DNA of 64,000 nucleotides from an uncultured Bacteroidota bacterium (GCA_903938445.1 CAJADG010000052.1:21914-85913), one strand, 5' to 3'. Positions 10,963 to 20,076 are shown, counted from the first letter of the stretch. Made by a program: numbers and translations. Notes: generated by a model not told the origin, from the sequence alone.

Positions 10963-12411
10963 CTAGTTGATTGCATCTAGCACTAATGATTTTACTTTAC
11001 TCATCGGAATACGCTCCTGTGTCATAGAATCACGATGACGAATGGTAACGGTACCATCCTCCTTAGTTTGATGATCAATCGTTACGCAGAAAGGAGTCCC
11101 AATGGCATCCTGACGACGATATCTTTTACCGATAGCATCTTTTTCTTCATAAAAGCAATGAAACGATTTCTTACATTCGTCCATTAATTCTTTTGCCAAT
11201 TCTGGCAAACCATCTTTTTTAGTTAATGGTAAAATAGCTAATTTATTAGGTGCAATTCTTGCAGGCAAATGCAAAACCACTCTTGAATCGGTAGTACCGT
11301 CTTCCTTATTAATAGTTTCTTCTTCATATGAATTAGACAAGATTAACAAGAACATTCTATCCAAACCAATAGAAGTTTCAATTACATAAGGAATATAATG
11401 CTGATTAATTTCAGTGTCAAAGTATTGCATTTTCTTTTTGCTAAACTCCTGATGACGACTCAAATCAAAATCAGTTCTTGAGTGAATGCCCTCTACTTCT
11501 TTAAAGCCAAATGGAAATTCATATTCTATATCCAAAGCAGCATCCGCGTAGTGTGCTAATTTAACGTGGTCATGAAAACGATATTTGTCAGCAGCAATAC
11601 CCAAACTTAAATGCCACTTCATACGTTCATTCTTCCAGTGCTCATACCATTCTTTTTGCGTTCCTGGCTTAATGAAAAATTGCATTTCCATTTGCTCAAA
11701 CTCTCTCATTCTAAAGATAAACTGACGGGCTACAATTTCATTTCTGAATGCTTTACCAGTTTGTGCAATACCAAAAGGAATTTTCATCCTAGCAGTCTTT
11801 TGCACATTCAAAAAGTTCACAAAAATACCTTGTGCCGTTTCTGGTCTTAAATAAATAGTACTTGCCTCATCTGTTACAGAACCTAATTCAGTAGAGAACA
11901 TTAAATTAAATTGACGAATCTCCGTCCAGTTACCTGTTCCACTAACACTACAATGAATTTTATGGTCGTCAATTAATTTTTTTAAACCAACATAGTCATC
12001 ATTCGCCAATAAGGCATCCATATCAGCAATTAATTGATCGGCTCCCACTTGATCTCCTTTTTCGATCATTTTTTCAGCATGACCTTCAATTAAATGATCA
12101 ACTCGATATCTTTTTTTACTGTCTTTATTATCTATTAAAGGGTCGCTAAAACTATCTACGTGTCCGCTTGCCTTCCAAGTAGTAGGATGCATGAAAATAG
12201 CCGCATCGATACCAACTATATTTTCATTCATTTGTGTCATGGAATTCCACCAATAATCACGAATGTTCTTCTTTAATTGAGCACCATAAGGACCGTAATC
12301 ATAAACCGCACTAAGTCCATCGTAAATTTCACTACTAGGAAATACGAAACCATATTCCTTAGCATGGGAAATAATTGCTTGTAATGTATTGTCTGTTGGG
12401 TTCTTACTCAT
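10963..12411 (-). CDS. glyS: Glycyl-tRNA synthetase (alpha2, eukaryote-like type)
   Basis: Charges tRNA-Gly with glycine. This 482-residue class II enzyme is the single-chain dimeric type, not the alpha2beta2 type. Motif 2 and 3 regions are recognisable: AFRNEIVARQFIFRMREFEQ, and a late ETSIGLDRMFLLIL segment. The C-terminal anticodon-binding domain starts near NKLAILPLTKKDG. The in-frame upstream TTG would add three residues (MPT); the ATG at 12411 (MSKNPTD) is preferred. A TATCTTTG -7 box ends 6 nt before that ATG, so the leader is very short or absent. Confidence 0.96.
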   Translation of the reverse strand: MSKNPTDNTLQAIISHAKEYGFVFPSSEIYDGLSAVYDYGPYGAQLKKNIRDYWWNSMTQMNENIVGIDAAIFMHPTTWKASGHVDSFSDPLIDNKDSKKRYRVDHLIEGHAEKMIEKGDQVGADQLIADMDALLANDDYVGLKKLIDDHKIHCSVSGTGNWTEIRQFNLMFSTELGSVTDEASTIYLRPETAQGIFVNFLNVQKTARMKIPFGIAQTGKAFRNEIVARQFIFRMREFEQMEMQFFIKPGTQKEWYEHWKNERMKWHLSLGIAADKYRFHDHVKLAHYADAALDIEYEFPFGFKEVEGIHSRTDFDLSRHQEFSKKKMQYFDTEINQHYIPYVIETSIGLDRMFLLILSNSYEEETINKEDGTTDSRVVLHLPARIAPNKLAILPLTKKDGLPELAKELMDECKKSFHCFYEEKDAIGKRYRRQDAIGTPFCVTIDHQTKEDGTVTIRHRDSMTQERIPMSKVKSLVLDAIN

Positions 12412-12417
12412 AGTTGG

Positions 12418-12425
12418 CAAAGATA
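12418..12425 (-). promoter_or_regulatory. -7 promoter box of glyS
   Basis: TATCTTTG on the minus strand, exact TAnnTTTG match, 6 nt before the ATG at 12411. This position leaves no room for a ribosome binding site. Confidence 0.5.
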
Positions 12426-12437
12426 CGTAGTAATCAA

Positions 12438-12779
12438 TTATCGGTGTAATTTTTCATTATTTTGATGTCTTGTTGCATCTCTACTAGTTTTCTTCTGTAA
12501 ATTTTTCTCTAAGGCCGTCGCTAAATCAATTCCAGTTTGATTGGCCAAGCATATTAGAACAAACAACACATCGGCCATCTCATCCGCTAACAACAAATCT
12601 TCTTCTTTATTTTTAAAGGATTGATCTCCATATTTTCGAACCATTATTCTTGACAATTCCCCCACTTCTTCCATTAATACTCCAAGATTGGTTAGCTCAC
12701 TAAAATATTTTACGCCCACTGTTTTTATCCACTGATCCACCTGTTCCTGAGCTTGTTGAATGGTTGTATTATTTGACAT
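12438..12779 (-). CDS. MazG-like nucleotide pyrophosphohydrolase
   Basis: A 113-residue all-alpha NTP pyrophosphohydrolase, predicted to hydrolyse (possibly non-canonical) nucleoside triphosphates to monophosphate and pyrophosphate. The metal-binding EEVGELSR helix (about 36-43) and the paired EMADVLFVLICLAN helix (about 67-80) give the ExxE...ExxD pattern of the MazG superfamily. Length matches single-domain members. It follows dtd by 45 bp on the same strand and precedes glyS, so dtd and this gene may form a small operon of quality-control enzymes. Substrate is not known. Confidence 0.88.
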   Translation of the reverse strand: MSNNTTIQQAQEQVDQWIKTVGVKYFSELTNLGVLMEEVGELSRIMVRKYGDQSFKNKEEDLLLADEMADVLFVLICLANQTGIDLATALEKNLQKKTSRDATRHQNNEKLHR

Positions 12780-12824
12780 TTATTGTTTGTTAACTTGTTT
12801 TAAGAAATGTAATTGCTTCTCCCT

Positions 12825-13277
12825 TTATTCTTTGTTTTTTGAATCAATAGTAATGGTTACAGGTCCATCATTTATCAAAGCCACTTTCATATCCGCACCA
12901 AACTTACCTGTTTGTATTAGAGCTCCTAAATCCTGTTGTAATTGCGTAATCATTTTTTCATAAAGTGGCACCGAAATATCTGGTTTTGCTGCAGCGATAT
13001 AGGAAGGCCTATTTCCTTTTTTGGTAGAGGCGTGTAAAGTGAATTGACTTACTAATAAAATGGAGCCGCCAATCTCCAATACGCTTTTGTTCATTACTCC
13101 TTGCTCGTCCTCAAAAATACGCATGTTCACAATTTTATTGGAAAGCCATTCGATATCGGCTTGGTCATCCTCATTTACAATTCCCACCAATACCATTAAA
13201 CCCTTTTGAATTTGGCCAACAATTGCCCCATCTACGGTTACACTTGCCTCCAAAACCCTTTGAATTACCACTCTCAT
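12825..13277 (-). CDS. dtd: D-aminoacyl-tRNA deacylase
   Basis: Removes D-amino acids (and mischarged glycine) from tRNA. The 150-residue length is typical. It starts MRVVIQRVLEASVTVDG and carries the two family signatures that form the dimer-interface active site: SQFTLHASTKKGNRPSY (about 78-94) and the C-terminal NDGPVTITID. First gene of a probable dtd-mazG pair, with a TAGTTTTG -7 box about 28 nt upstream. Confidence 0.96.
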   Translation of the reverse strand: MRVVIQRVLEASVTVDGAIVGQIQKGLMVLVGIVNEDDQADIEWLSNKIVNMRIFEDEQGVMNKSVLEIGGSILLVSQFTLHASTKKGNRPSYIAAAKPDISVPLYEKMITQLQQDLGALIQTGKFGADMKVALINDGPVTITIDSKNKE

Positions 13278-13305
13278 ACATTCGATTTTACTACATGAAG
13301 ATAAA

Positions 13306-13313
13306 CAAAACTA
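13306..13313 (-). promoter_or_regulatory. -7 promoter box of dtd
   Basis: TAGTTTTG on the minus strand matches TAnnTTTG and lies 28 nt upstream of the dtd ATG. Confidence 0.45.
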
Positions 13314-13344
13314 TTTTCACTAATTTAGCTGTAATTTCAATCCC

Positions 13345-14829
13345 TTGAGTAGTATAAAAAAATTAGCAAGCCAAACAGCATGGTATGGACTTAGTTCCAT
13401 AGCAGCTAGGTTTATTAGCTATTTATTAACCCCTTATTTAACCCTAAAACTTACCGAGGCTGCCTACGGGGAACAGGCAATTGTATACTCTTTTATTCCA
13501 TTTTTAAATGTAATTGTTACCCATGGCATGGAAACTGCTTATTTCCGATTTGGGTCTAAAGACAACGAAGAAAAAATTTATCATACTAGTAGTTTTTCAA
13601 TGATTATGGTAACTGGGTTCGTCGTAGCCTGTTTATTAATTTGGGGAGGCCCCATTTCCAACTTATTGCAAATTAATTTACACCCTGAATATATAAAATT
13701 AGTAGCCTGGGTGGTTGCTTTAGATGCATTAACTACCATCCCATTTTCAAGATTAAGGTTAGAAGGCAGGCCTAAAAAATATGCATTTATAAAAGTGGGT
13801 GGCATTCTCATTAATATTTTGGCTACCTATACATTGATTAGTATTTTGCCAAGCTATGCTAATTCGCATCCCGAAAGTTTTATTGCAAAATTATATGTTA
13901 AAGGTTTTGAAGTTGGTTATATATTAATTGCGAATGTTTTACAAAATGTTTTTGTATTACTGCTATTGCAAAAAGAAATCCGATCACTTCGTTTTAATAT
14001 TGATTTTAAATTATGGAGTCAAATGATGGTATATGCCCTGCCACTGATATTAGTAGGTTTTGGTGGAATGATCAATGAAACCATGGATCGTATTATGATT
14101 GGCTGGTGGGCAAATGGTGGTAGCGAAGAAGCTAATAAATCATTGGTGGGGATTTATAGTGCTTGTTACAAATTAGCTATCTTAATAACCATTTCAATAC
14201 AGGCTTTTAGAATGGGTGCCGAGCCATTCTTTTTTAAACAAGCACAGTCAGATAATGCGCAAAAAACTTATGCTAGAGTGATGAAATTTTTTGTAATCAC
14301 ACTTTGTGTTATGTTCCTAGGCGTAGTGTTGTTTTTAGATATTTGGAAGGAATTTATTCGTAATCCAAAAATGTATGAGGGCTTACGTGTTGTGCCTATT
14401 TTGTTAATGGCCAATATGTTTTTAGGTGTTTATTATAATTTAAGTATTTGGTATAAACTAAGCAATAAAACCATGGCTGGTGCTTGGATCACATTATTAG
14501 GCGCGTTCATCACCATTGTTATTAATTATTTATTGATTCCTCGATATGGCTATATGGCAAGCGCTTGGGCAACTTTCCTTTGCTATGGTACCATGATGGT
14601 AGTAAGTTATAAATGGGGCCAGAAGGTGTATTATATTCCTTATGCCACTAAAAAATTGATTGCCTATTTTGTAATTGCACTTATCATTTACAGCATCAAT
14701 TTATTGATACTTTGGATCTCCTCTAATAAAGCGTTTAATTATTTATTTGCAAGTATTATGCTAGTAGGATTTATTGCCTTTGTGGCAAGAATTGAAAAGA
14801 AAGAATTAAAATCTATTTTTAATAAATAA
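13345..14829 (+). CDS. Polysaccharide/oligosaccharide flippase family protein
   Basis: A 494-residue inner-membrane protein of the MVF/Wzx type, expected to flip lipid-linked saccharides. About 12-14 hydrophobic segments are visible, with the typical N-terminus SSIKKLASQTAWYGLSSI and a polysaccharide-synthase-like first half. The start is a TTG: no in-frame ATG occurs before residue 61 and the N-terminal motif would be lost with a later start. The downstream fRMsr gene begins 5 bp after its stop, so the two are probably co-transcribed. No glycosyltransferase genes are nearby, so its substrate cannot be guessed. Confidence 0.88.
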   Translation: MSSIKKLASQTAWYGLSSIAARFISYLLTPYLTLKLTEAAYGEQAIVYSFIPFLNVIVTHGMETAYFRFGSKDNEEKIYHTSSFSMIMVTGFVVACLLIWGGPISNLLQINLHPEYIKLVAWVVALDALTTIPFSRLRLEGRPKKYAFIKVGGILINILATYTLISILPSYANSHPESFIAKLYVKGFEVGYILIANVLQNVFVLLLLQKEIRSLRFNIDFKLWSQMMVYALPLILVGFGGMINETMDRIMIGWWANGGSEEANKSLVGIYSACYKLAILITISIQAFRMGAEPFFFKQAQSDNAQKTYARVMKFFVITLCVMFLGVVLFLDIWKEFIRNPKMYEGLRVVPILLMANMFLGVYYNLSIWYKLSNKTMAGAWITLLGAFITIVINYLLIPRYGYMASAWATFLCYGTMMVVSYKWGQKVYYIPYATKKLIAYFVIALIIYSINLLILWISSNKAFNYLFASIMLVGFIAFVARIEKKELKSIFNK

Positions 14830-14834
14830 GAAAC

Positions 14835-15311
14835 ATGGCCGAAGATTTAACGATACAAAAAGGAACTAAGCAGGAACAATACGAATCTTTGATTCCGCAA
14901 ATACAAGGATTGCTAATGGGTGAGTCTAATTTAATTGCAAATCTTGCTAATATTAGTGCCGCCCTAAAGGAACAATTCAATTGGTGGTGGGTTGGTTTTT
15001 ATTGGATACAGGAGGATGAATTGGTATTAGGTCCTTTTCAGGGTCCAGTGGCTTGCACCAGAATTAAAAAAGGTCGTGGCGTTTGTGGTGGTGCTTGGGA
15101 AAAAGGAGAAACCCTTATCGTTGAAGATGTAGAAAAATTTCCTGGACATATTGCATGCAGTAGTGCTTCCAAATCTGAAATTGTTGTGCCTGTATATTTT
15201 GGTGAAACAATCGTTGGGGTTTTAGATGTTGATAGCGAGCATCTCTCCCATTATGATGAAACAGACAAGTTTTATCTTGAAAAAATAGTGGCTTTGATCC
15301 CGAATAGCTAG
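14835..15311 (+). CDS. Free methionine-(R)-sulfoxide reductase (GAF domain)
   Basis: A 158-residue single GAF-domain enzyme that reduces free methionine-R-sulfoxide. The three family cysteines are present: one in GPVACTRI, one in GRGVCGGAW and the catalytic one in PGHIACSSASKSEIVVPV, spaced as in fRMsr proteins. The length is typical. It follows the flippase by 5 bp, which suggests translational coupling rather than shared function. Confidence 0.92.
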   Translation: MAEDLTIQKGTKQEQYESLIPQIQGLLMGESNLIANLANISAALKEQFNWWWVGFYWIQEDELVLGPFQGPVACTRIKKGRGVCGGAWEKGETLIVEDVEKFPGHIACSSASKSEIVVPVYFGETIVGVLDVDSEHLSHYDETDKFYLEKIVALIPNS

Positions 15312-15372
15312 CAATGAATGCTATTTACTAAAGCAGGCTTGAAAAAGTAACCGAAAAATTAAAAAAATCAAT

Positions 15373-15380
15373 TAAGTTTG
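15373..15380 (+). promoter_or_regulatory. -7 promoter box of tRNA-Leu
   Basis: TAAGTTTG, an exact TAnnTTTG match, ending 10 nt before the mature tRNA 5' end. Confidence 0.5.
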
Positions 15381-15390
15381 CAACCCCTAA

Positions 15391-15472
15391 GCGGATGTGG
15401 CGAAATTGGCAGACGCACTAGACTTAGGATCTAGCGCCGCGAGGCGTGTGGGTTCGACCCCCTCCATCCGCA
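15391..15472 (+). tRNA. tRNA-Leu (anticodon UAG)
   Basis: The acceptor stem GCGGATG pairs with CATCCGC. The anticodon arm is CTAGA-CTTAGGA-TCTAG, with TAG in the loop centre. A long class II variable arm (CGCCGCGAGGCG) identifies leucine, and the T arm is GTGGG-TTCGACC-CCCTC-like. The discriminator base is A and the CCA end is not encoded. A terminator follows directly. Confidence 0.96.
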
Positions 15473-15484
15473 CTAAATACTCAT

Positions 15485-15521
15485 AAAAAGCCCTTTTCAC
15501 ACTCTGAAGAGGGCTTTTTAT
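15485..15521 (+). terminator. Intrinsic terminator of tRNA-Leu
   Basis: AAAAAGCCCT and AGAGGGCTTTTT form a long stem around TTTCACACTCTGA, followed by T-rich sequence. The A-rich 5' side would also let it work on the other strand. Confidence 0.8.
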
Positions 15522-15554
15522 TGCGAAAACCTCCCCTTTTTAAGGTTAAAAACT

Positions 15555-15562
15555 TACCTTTG
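15555..15562 (+). promoter_or_regulatory. -7 promoter box of tig
   Basis: TACCTTTG matches TAnnTTTG 41 nt before the tig ATG. Confidence 0.45.
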
Positions 15563-15603
15563 CCCCCCTTAAACACTACAAAAAAGTAGAAAATAGCAAT
15601 ATT

Positions 15604-16965
15604 ATGGCAACAGTAAAAAGAAGCAACATTGCACCGTTAAACGACAAATTAACAGTGACTATTACCAAAGAGGATTACTTAAAAGGCTTTGAAACGAGCT
15701 TGAAAAAGTATTCTAAAACAGCTAATATTCCAGGATTTAGAAAAGGAATGGTGCCAGCTGGTTTAATTAAAAAAATGTACGGACAATCTGTTTTTCAAGA
15801 CGAGGTAATTAAGACCGTTGAAAATGAGATGAACCAATATATCGCAAAAGAAAAAATTGAAATTTTCGCACAACCTCTACCTGTAACAAATGAATTTCCT
15901 GCGATGGATGTAAACAATCCAAGCGACTATGATTTTTCATTCGAAGTAGGTTTAAAGCCATCTTTCACAATTGATACAAAAGGTATTAAAGCTACAAGAT
16001 ATAAAATTGAGGTTACCGAAGATATGTTGACAGCAGAAGTAGAAAGATTACAAGTGCGTAACGGAAACATGACCGAGCCTGAAGCTGTTGAAAATGAAGA
16101 AAACGTTTTGAATGTAACTTTTACTGAAGCTGATAAAAACGGCGTGGTAGTAGAAGGTGGAATTGCTAAAGACAACTCTTTATTGATTAAATACTTTGCA
16201 GAAAAAGCAAGAAAGCAATTTATTGGTAAAAAGAATGGAGATGTGGTTACAATTCAATTGAGCAAAGCGTTTGAAGCGAAGGAGTTAGATATTATAATAG
16301 CAGATTTAGGTATTACAAAAGAAGAAGCTGAAAAGTATTTCAATTTAACCATCACTAAAGTTGGTGCGGTTGAAAAAGCGCCTTTAGATGAAACTTTATT
16401 TACAGTAACCTACCCCAATCAAACCATCACTACGGAAGTTGAATTTAGAGAGGCCATTAAAAAAGATATTGAAGGTTACTATGATCAACAATCTCGCAAT
16501 CAAGTCCACGACCAAATTTATCATGCATTGATTGACAACACTAAGATGGACTTTCCTGCAGATTTCCTAAAGCGTTGGTTACAAACTGGTGGTGAAAAAC
16601 AAAGAACTTTAGAAGAAGCAGAAAAAGAATACCCAGTATTTCAAGATCAATTAAAGTGGACTTTAATAAGCACACAATTAATTGCTGATCATAAAATTGA
16701 AGTGGTTGCCGAAGATTTAAAAGCTTTCGCTAAACAACAATTAATGAGCTATATGGGTGGCCAATTAGGCGCATTAGGTGATAATGACCAATGGTTAGAA
16801 GACTATGCTGCAAGAATGATGCAAGATAGAAAGTTTGTTGAAGATAGCTACCACCGCATCAGCACTGACAAATTGTTTCAAGCAATCGAAGGCGATGTAA
16901 CTGCAAAAGAAGAGAAAATCTCAGCTGAGAAATTTGCTGAAAAATTGCAACATCACCACCACTAA
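15604..16965 (+). CDS. tig: Trigger factor (ribosome-associated chaperone)
   Basis: Binds at the ribosome exit tunnel and helps nascent chains fold. It has 453 residues. The N-terminal ribosome-binding domain contains the signature NIPGFRKGMVPAGLIKKMYG (about 42-61; family GFRxGKxP). The centre is diverged from a canonical FKBP-type PPIase, as is common in Bacteroidota. The rest is the long helical C-terminal substrate-binding part. The protein ends in four histidines (LQHHHH), which is natural here. It is directly upstream of clpP-clpP-clpX, the widespread tig-clpP-clpX order, but has its own terminator. Confidence 0.95.
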   Translation: MATVKRSNIAPLNDKLTVTITKEDYLKGFETSLKKYSKTANIPGFRKGMVPAGLIKKMYGQSVFQDEVIKTVENEMNQYIAKEKIEIFAQPLPVTNEFPAMDVNNPSDYDFSFEVGLKPSFTIDTKGIKATRYKIEVTEDMLTAEVERLQVRNGNMTEPEAVENEENVLNVTFTEADKNGVVVEGGIAKDNSLLIKYFAEKARKQFIGKKNGDVVTIQLSKAFEAKELDIIIADLGITKEEAEKYFNLTITKVGAVEKAPLDETLFTVTYPNQTITTEVEFREAIKKDIEGYYDQQSRNQVHDQIYHALIDNTKMDFPADFLKRWLQTGGEKQRTLEEAEKEYPVFQDQLKWTLISTQLIADHKIEVVAEDLKAFAKQQLMSYMGGQLGALGDNDQWLEDYAARMMQDRKFVEDSYHRISTDKLFQAIEGDVTAKEEKISAEKFAEKLQHHHH

Positions 16966-17004
16966 TCCAATATTTTGCCCAAAGGGGCGCTAATTATAAT
17001 TTTT

Positions 17005-17037
17005 AAGACCTTCCTAAACCAGGGAAGGTCTTTTTTT
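17005..17037 (+). terminator. Intrinsic terminator of tig
   Basis: AAGACCTTCC (17005-17014) pairs with GGAAGGTCTT (17023-17032) around an 8-nt loop, followed by a T-tract to 17037. Confidence 0.9.
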
Positions 17038-17066
17038 ATTGAAATACGGTCAAGTTTGGCATCGTT

Positions 17067-17101
17067 TTTGCTCTACCATTAGGGAATAGGTTTTACCTTT
17101 A
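17067..17101 (+). promoter_or_regulatory. Putative promoter of clpP-clpP-clpX
   Basis: TTTG (17067-17070) and TACCTTTA (17094-17101) resemble the Bacteroidota -33/-7 pair with a 23-nt spacer. The -7 box ends 21 nt before the first clpP ATG. Confidence 0.45.
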
Positions 17102-17122
17102 CTTTACTAGAAAAACACATAT

Positions 17123-17809
17123 ATGAACTTAGGAAAAGAATTTGAAAAGTACGCTGTTAAACACAGAGGAATCAGCAGCAATAGTTTACATCAGTATCAA
17201 AATAGTGTAACGAATCTAACTCCTTATATTATTGAAGAAAGACCGATGAATGTGGCAAGTATGGATGTATTTAGCCGCTTAATGATGGACCGTATTATCT
17301 TTTTGGGCGAAGGCATTAATGACTATGTAGCTAATATTGTAACTGCTCAACTATTGTTTTTAGAAAGTACAGATCGCACTAAAGATATTCAAATGTATAT
17401 TAATAGTCCAGGTGGAAGCGTTTATGCTGGTTTAGGCATTTATGATACCATGCAATTTATTGGACCTGATGTGGCTACCATTTGCACTGGTATGGCTGCA
17501 AGTATGGGTGCTATTTTATTATGTGCAGGGGTGGAAGGTAAAAGAACCGCTTTAAAACACAGTCGCATTATGTTACATCAACCAAGTGGTGCTGTGGGTG
17601 GACAGGCCTCAGATATTGAAATCACTGCAAGAGAAATTAAAAAATTAAAACACGAATTATACGAAGTAATTGCTACCCACACACATAAAGATGTGGAGGT
17701 AGTTGCTAAAGATTGTGATAGAGATTTTTGGATGACCGCTGCCGAAGGAAAAGCATATGGATTAGTAGATGAAGTGTTATTAACCAACCCAAGAAAACAA
17801 AAAAAGTAG
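17123..17809 (+). CDS. clpP: ATP-dependent Clp protease proteolytic subunit (first copy)
   Basis: Serine protease subunit of ClpXP, forming heptameric rings. It has 228 residues with a roughly 30-residue N-terminal extension before the core. The catalytic Ser is in GMAASMGAILL, the His in MLHQPSG and the Asp in DRDFWM; the IYINSPGGSV-like segment near residue 90 also fits. All catalytic residues are present, so it is not a ClpR-type inactive subunit. Head of a clpP-clpP-clpX cluster, 55 bp before the second copy. Confidence 0.95.
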   Translation: MNLGKEFEKYAVKHRGISSNSLHQYQNSVTNLTPYIIEERPMNVASMDVFSRLMMDRIIFLGEGINDYVANIVTAQLLFLESTDRTKDIQMYINSPGGSVYAGLGIYDTMQFIGPDVATICTGMAASMGAILLCAGVEGKRTALKHSRIMLHQPSGAVGGQASDIEITAREIKKLKHELYEVIATHTHKDVEVVAKDCDRDFWMTAAEGKAYGLVDEVLLTNPRKQKK

Positions 17810-17864
17810 TTAAAAAAAACTATATACCTAAAACTAGAATTAACTAATATTTCAAATTGAATAT

Positions 17865-18488
17865 ATGATACTTACGAATCGTTTTTTAATGGAAGATGAG
17901 GATGAACCAAAAGCAGATAAAAAAGAAGAAAATGCTCCTGGGTTCTTAAATAAAAAAATGGAACAAATCTTTTTTGAAAAAAGATCCATTTACTTATGGG
18001 GTCAGGTAGATGATAAATCTGCAAAAGATATTGTTACAAAATTATTGTTGCTAGATGCTGACAAGCCAGGTGCTGAAATTAATTTTTACATCAACAGCCC
18101 AGGTGGTGTAGTGACTAGTGGCATGGTGATGTTTGATACTATGAACTTAATTAAAAGCCCTGTTCACACCATTTGTATGGGATTGGCTGCAAGTATGGGA
18201 TCTATTTTATTAAGCATGGGCGAAAAAGGTAAGCGTACTATTTTTCCTCACGGCGAAGTAATGATTCACCAACCAAGTTTGGGTGGATATTATCAAGCAA
18301 CCAGCGCTGATATCGAAATTCAAGCAGAACAAATTAGAAAGACAAAAGAGTTAGGTGCTAAAATATTAGCGAAAAATTGTGACAAATCAATAGAACAAAT
18401 CATGGCAGATTTTGATAGAGACTATTGGATGAATGCGGAAGAAGCAGTGGCTTATGGTATAGTAGATAAGATTGCTAAAAGCTTATAA
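17865..18488 (+). CDS. clpP: ATP-dependent Clp protease proteolytic subunit (second copy)
   Basis: A second, clearly diverged ClpP of 207 residues. The catalytic Ser lies in GLAASMGSILL, the His in MIHQPSLGG and the Asp in DRDYWM, all intact. The N-terminus (MEDEDEPKADKKEE) is acidic and differs from copy one. With clpX 56 bp downstream, the cluster could build a mixed ClpP1P2 barrel or two separate ones; the sequence does not decide. Confidence 0.94.
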   Translation: MILTNRFLMEDEDEPKADKKEENAPGFLNKKMEQIFFEKRSIYLWGQVDDKSAKDIVTKLLLLDADKPGAEINFYINSPGGVVTSGMVMFDTMNLIKSPVHTICMGLAASMGSILLSMGEKGKRTIFPHGEVMIHQPSLGGYYQATSADIEIQAEQIRKTKELGAKILAKNCDKSIEQIMADFDRDYWMNAEEAVAYGIVDKIAKSL

Positions 18489-18544
18489 ACAAGTAGCTTA
18501 GTAAAAGTAGTAGATAGTAATAAAGAAAATAAAAGAAATTCTAT

Positions 18545-19789
18545 ATGAAAATGAGCAAAACAGATACAAGCATTCATTGTTCTTTTTGTGGACGCAGCAG
18601 AGATGAAGTAAAAATCCTCATTGCTGGCCAAGAGGGACATATATGCGAAAACTGTATTGAACATGCACATGAAATCATTGAAAAAGAATTTCATCAAAAG
18701 AAAACAGATGGCAAACCTGGTACTTTAAAAGTACAAAAGCCAATTGCCATTAAAGCATTTCTAGATCAATATATTATTGGTCAAGATGAGGCTAAGAAAA
18801 TATTATGTGTTGCCGTATACAATCATTTTAAACGTATCAACCTCCCTACAACTTCAAAGAATGAAGTGGAAATTGAAAAGAGCAATGTGATAATGATTGG
18901 CGAAACTGGTACTGGTAAAACTTTATTGGCAAAAACAATCGCTAAATTATTAAACGTTCCTTTTGCTATTGTGGACGCAACGGTTTTCACCGAAGCTGGC
19001 TATGTTGGAGAAGATGTGGAGAGCATGCTAACCCGTTTATTACAAAACTGCGACTATGATGTGGAAGCTGCACAAAGAGGTATTGTATACATAGACGAGA
19101 TTGATAAAATAGCTCGCAAAAGTGATAATGCTTCCATCACCAGAGATGTTAGTGGAGAGGGAGTTCAACAAGGTTTATTGAAAATGTTGGAAGGAACCGA
19201 AGTGTTAGTTCCACCTCAAGGCGGTCGTAAACACCCAGATCAAAAAATGATCAAAGTGGATACCAAGAACATCTTATTCATTTGCGGTGGTGCATTTGAT
19301 GGTATCGATAAAATTATTGCACGCCGTATCAACACCAATGCAATTGGATTTAGCGTCAATAAAGATGAGCAAGAATTACAACGTAAAAACCTTTTACGTT
19401 TTGTAAATGCACAGGATATTAAAACCTTTGGTTTGATTCCTGAAATGTTAGGTCGCTTACCTATTGTTACGCATTTAGAGCCGTTAGATGCTGAAACATT
19501 AAGAAGTATTCTAACCGAGCCTAAAAATGCATTAATCAAACAGTTCACTCAATTGTTTGCTATTGAAAATATTAAGCTTAAAGTGGATACAGAAGTTTAT
19601 GATTTCATCACAACAAAAGCTATGGAATACAAATTAGGGGCAAGAGGACTAAGAAGTATTTGTGAAAGCTTATTCACACAAGCCATGTTTGACCTACCAG
19701 GTACTGATATAAATGAATTTGAAGTAACACTTGATTATGCAAAACAAATGTTTGACAAAAGCAAATTAAGTGCCTTAAAAGTAGCCTAA
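18545..19789 (+). CDS. clpX: Clp protease ATPase subunit ClpX
   Basis: AAA+ unfoldase that feeds substrates to ClpP. It has 414 residues. The N-terminal zinc-binding domain carries C-x2-C ... C-x2-C (CSFCGRS and CENCIEH, about 12-42). The AAA+ core has Walker A GETGTGKT (about 119-126), Walker [10 protein letters not shown] and the arginine-rich ARGLRSICE sensor 2. The ClpP-contacting IGF loop appears as AIGFS near 267. The start could also be the ATG two codons downstream (MSKTDTS). Confidence 0.97.
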   Translation: MKMSKTDTSIHCSFCGRSRDEVKILIAGQEGHICENCIEHAHEIIEKEFHQKKTDGKPGTLKVQKPIAIKAFLDQYIIGQDEAKKILCVAVYNHFKRINLPTTSKNEVEIEKSNVIMIGETGTGKTLLAKTIAKLLNVPFAIVDATVFTEAGYVGEDVESMLTRLLQNCDYDVEAAQRGIVYIDEIDKIARKSDNASITRDVSGEGVQQGLLKMLEGTEVLVPPQGGRKHPDQKMIKVDTKNILFICGGAFDGIDKIIARRINTNAIGFSVNKDEQELQRKNLLRFVNAQDIKTFGLIPEMLGRLPIVTHLEPLDAETLRSILTEPKNALIKQFTQLFAIENIKLKVDTEVYDFITTKAMEYKLGARGLRSICESLFTQAMFDLPGTDINEFEVTLDYAKQMFDKSKLSALKVA

Positions 19790-19814
19790 CCATAAACCCA
19801 TAAAATAAAATTAT

Positions 19815-19967
19815 ATGCAAGAATTAATTGATCGCTTAGTAAAAGAAGCTGGCGTTACACCTGAACAAGCAAAACAATCTATTGAAACAATTGCGGCATT
19901 TGTAAAAGAAAAATTCCCAATGTTAGGTGGTGCAGTAAACCAAATATTCAAGGCAGGCGGAAAATAA
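19815..19967 (+). CDS. Small helical protein downstream of clpX
   Basis: A 50-residue ORF (MQELIDRLVKEAGVTPEQAK... ending FKAGGK) starting 25 bp after clpX. It reads as two amphipathic helices with normal coding composition and resembles short helical Bacteroidota proteins of the type LI-x2-LV-x3-G-x2-x2-QA, for which I know no function. It ends in the first of two identical 32-bp repeats. Whether it is translated is inferred from composition and position only. Confidence 0.6.
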   Translation: MQELIDRLVKEAGVTPEQAKQSIETIAAFVKEKFPMLGGAVNQIFKAGGK

Positions 19968-19990
19968 AAAAGCCCTTCTTTCGAAGGGCT
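19966..19990 (-). terminator. Intrinsic terminator on the minus strand (copy 1)
   Basis: The hairpin AGCCCTTC-TTTC-GAAGGGCT has its A6 tract on the plus-strand 5' side, so the U-tract follows only for minus-strand transcripts coming from the gene at 20239. On the plus strand no T-tract follows. Confidence 0.65.
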
Positions 19991-20051
19991 TCGCATATAT
20001 AAATCTTATAAAATTTGGAAAATGATAAGATTTATATATGCACTCTAAAAT

Positions 20052-20076
20052 AAAAAAGCCCTTCTTTCGAAGGGCT
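20052..20076 (-). terminator. Intrinsic terminator on the minus strand (copy 2)
   Basis: Identical to copy 1, 86 bp away and closer to the stop codon of the gene at 20239. With copy 1 it makes a tandem terminator for minus-strand transcription. Confidence 0.65.
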
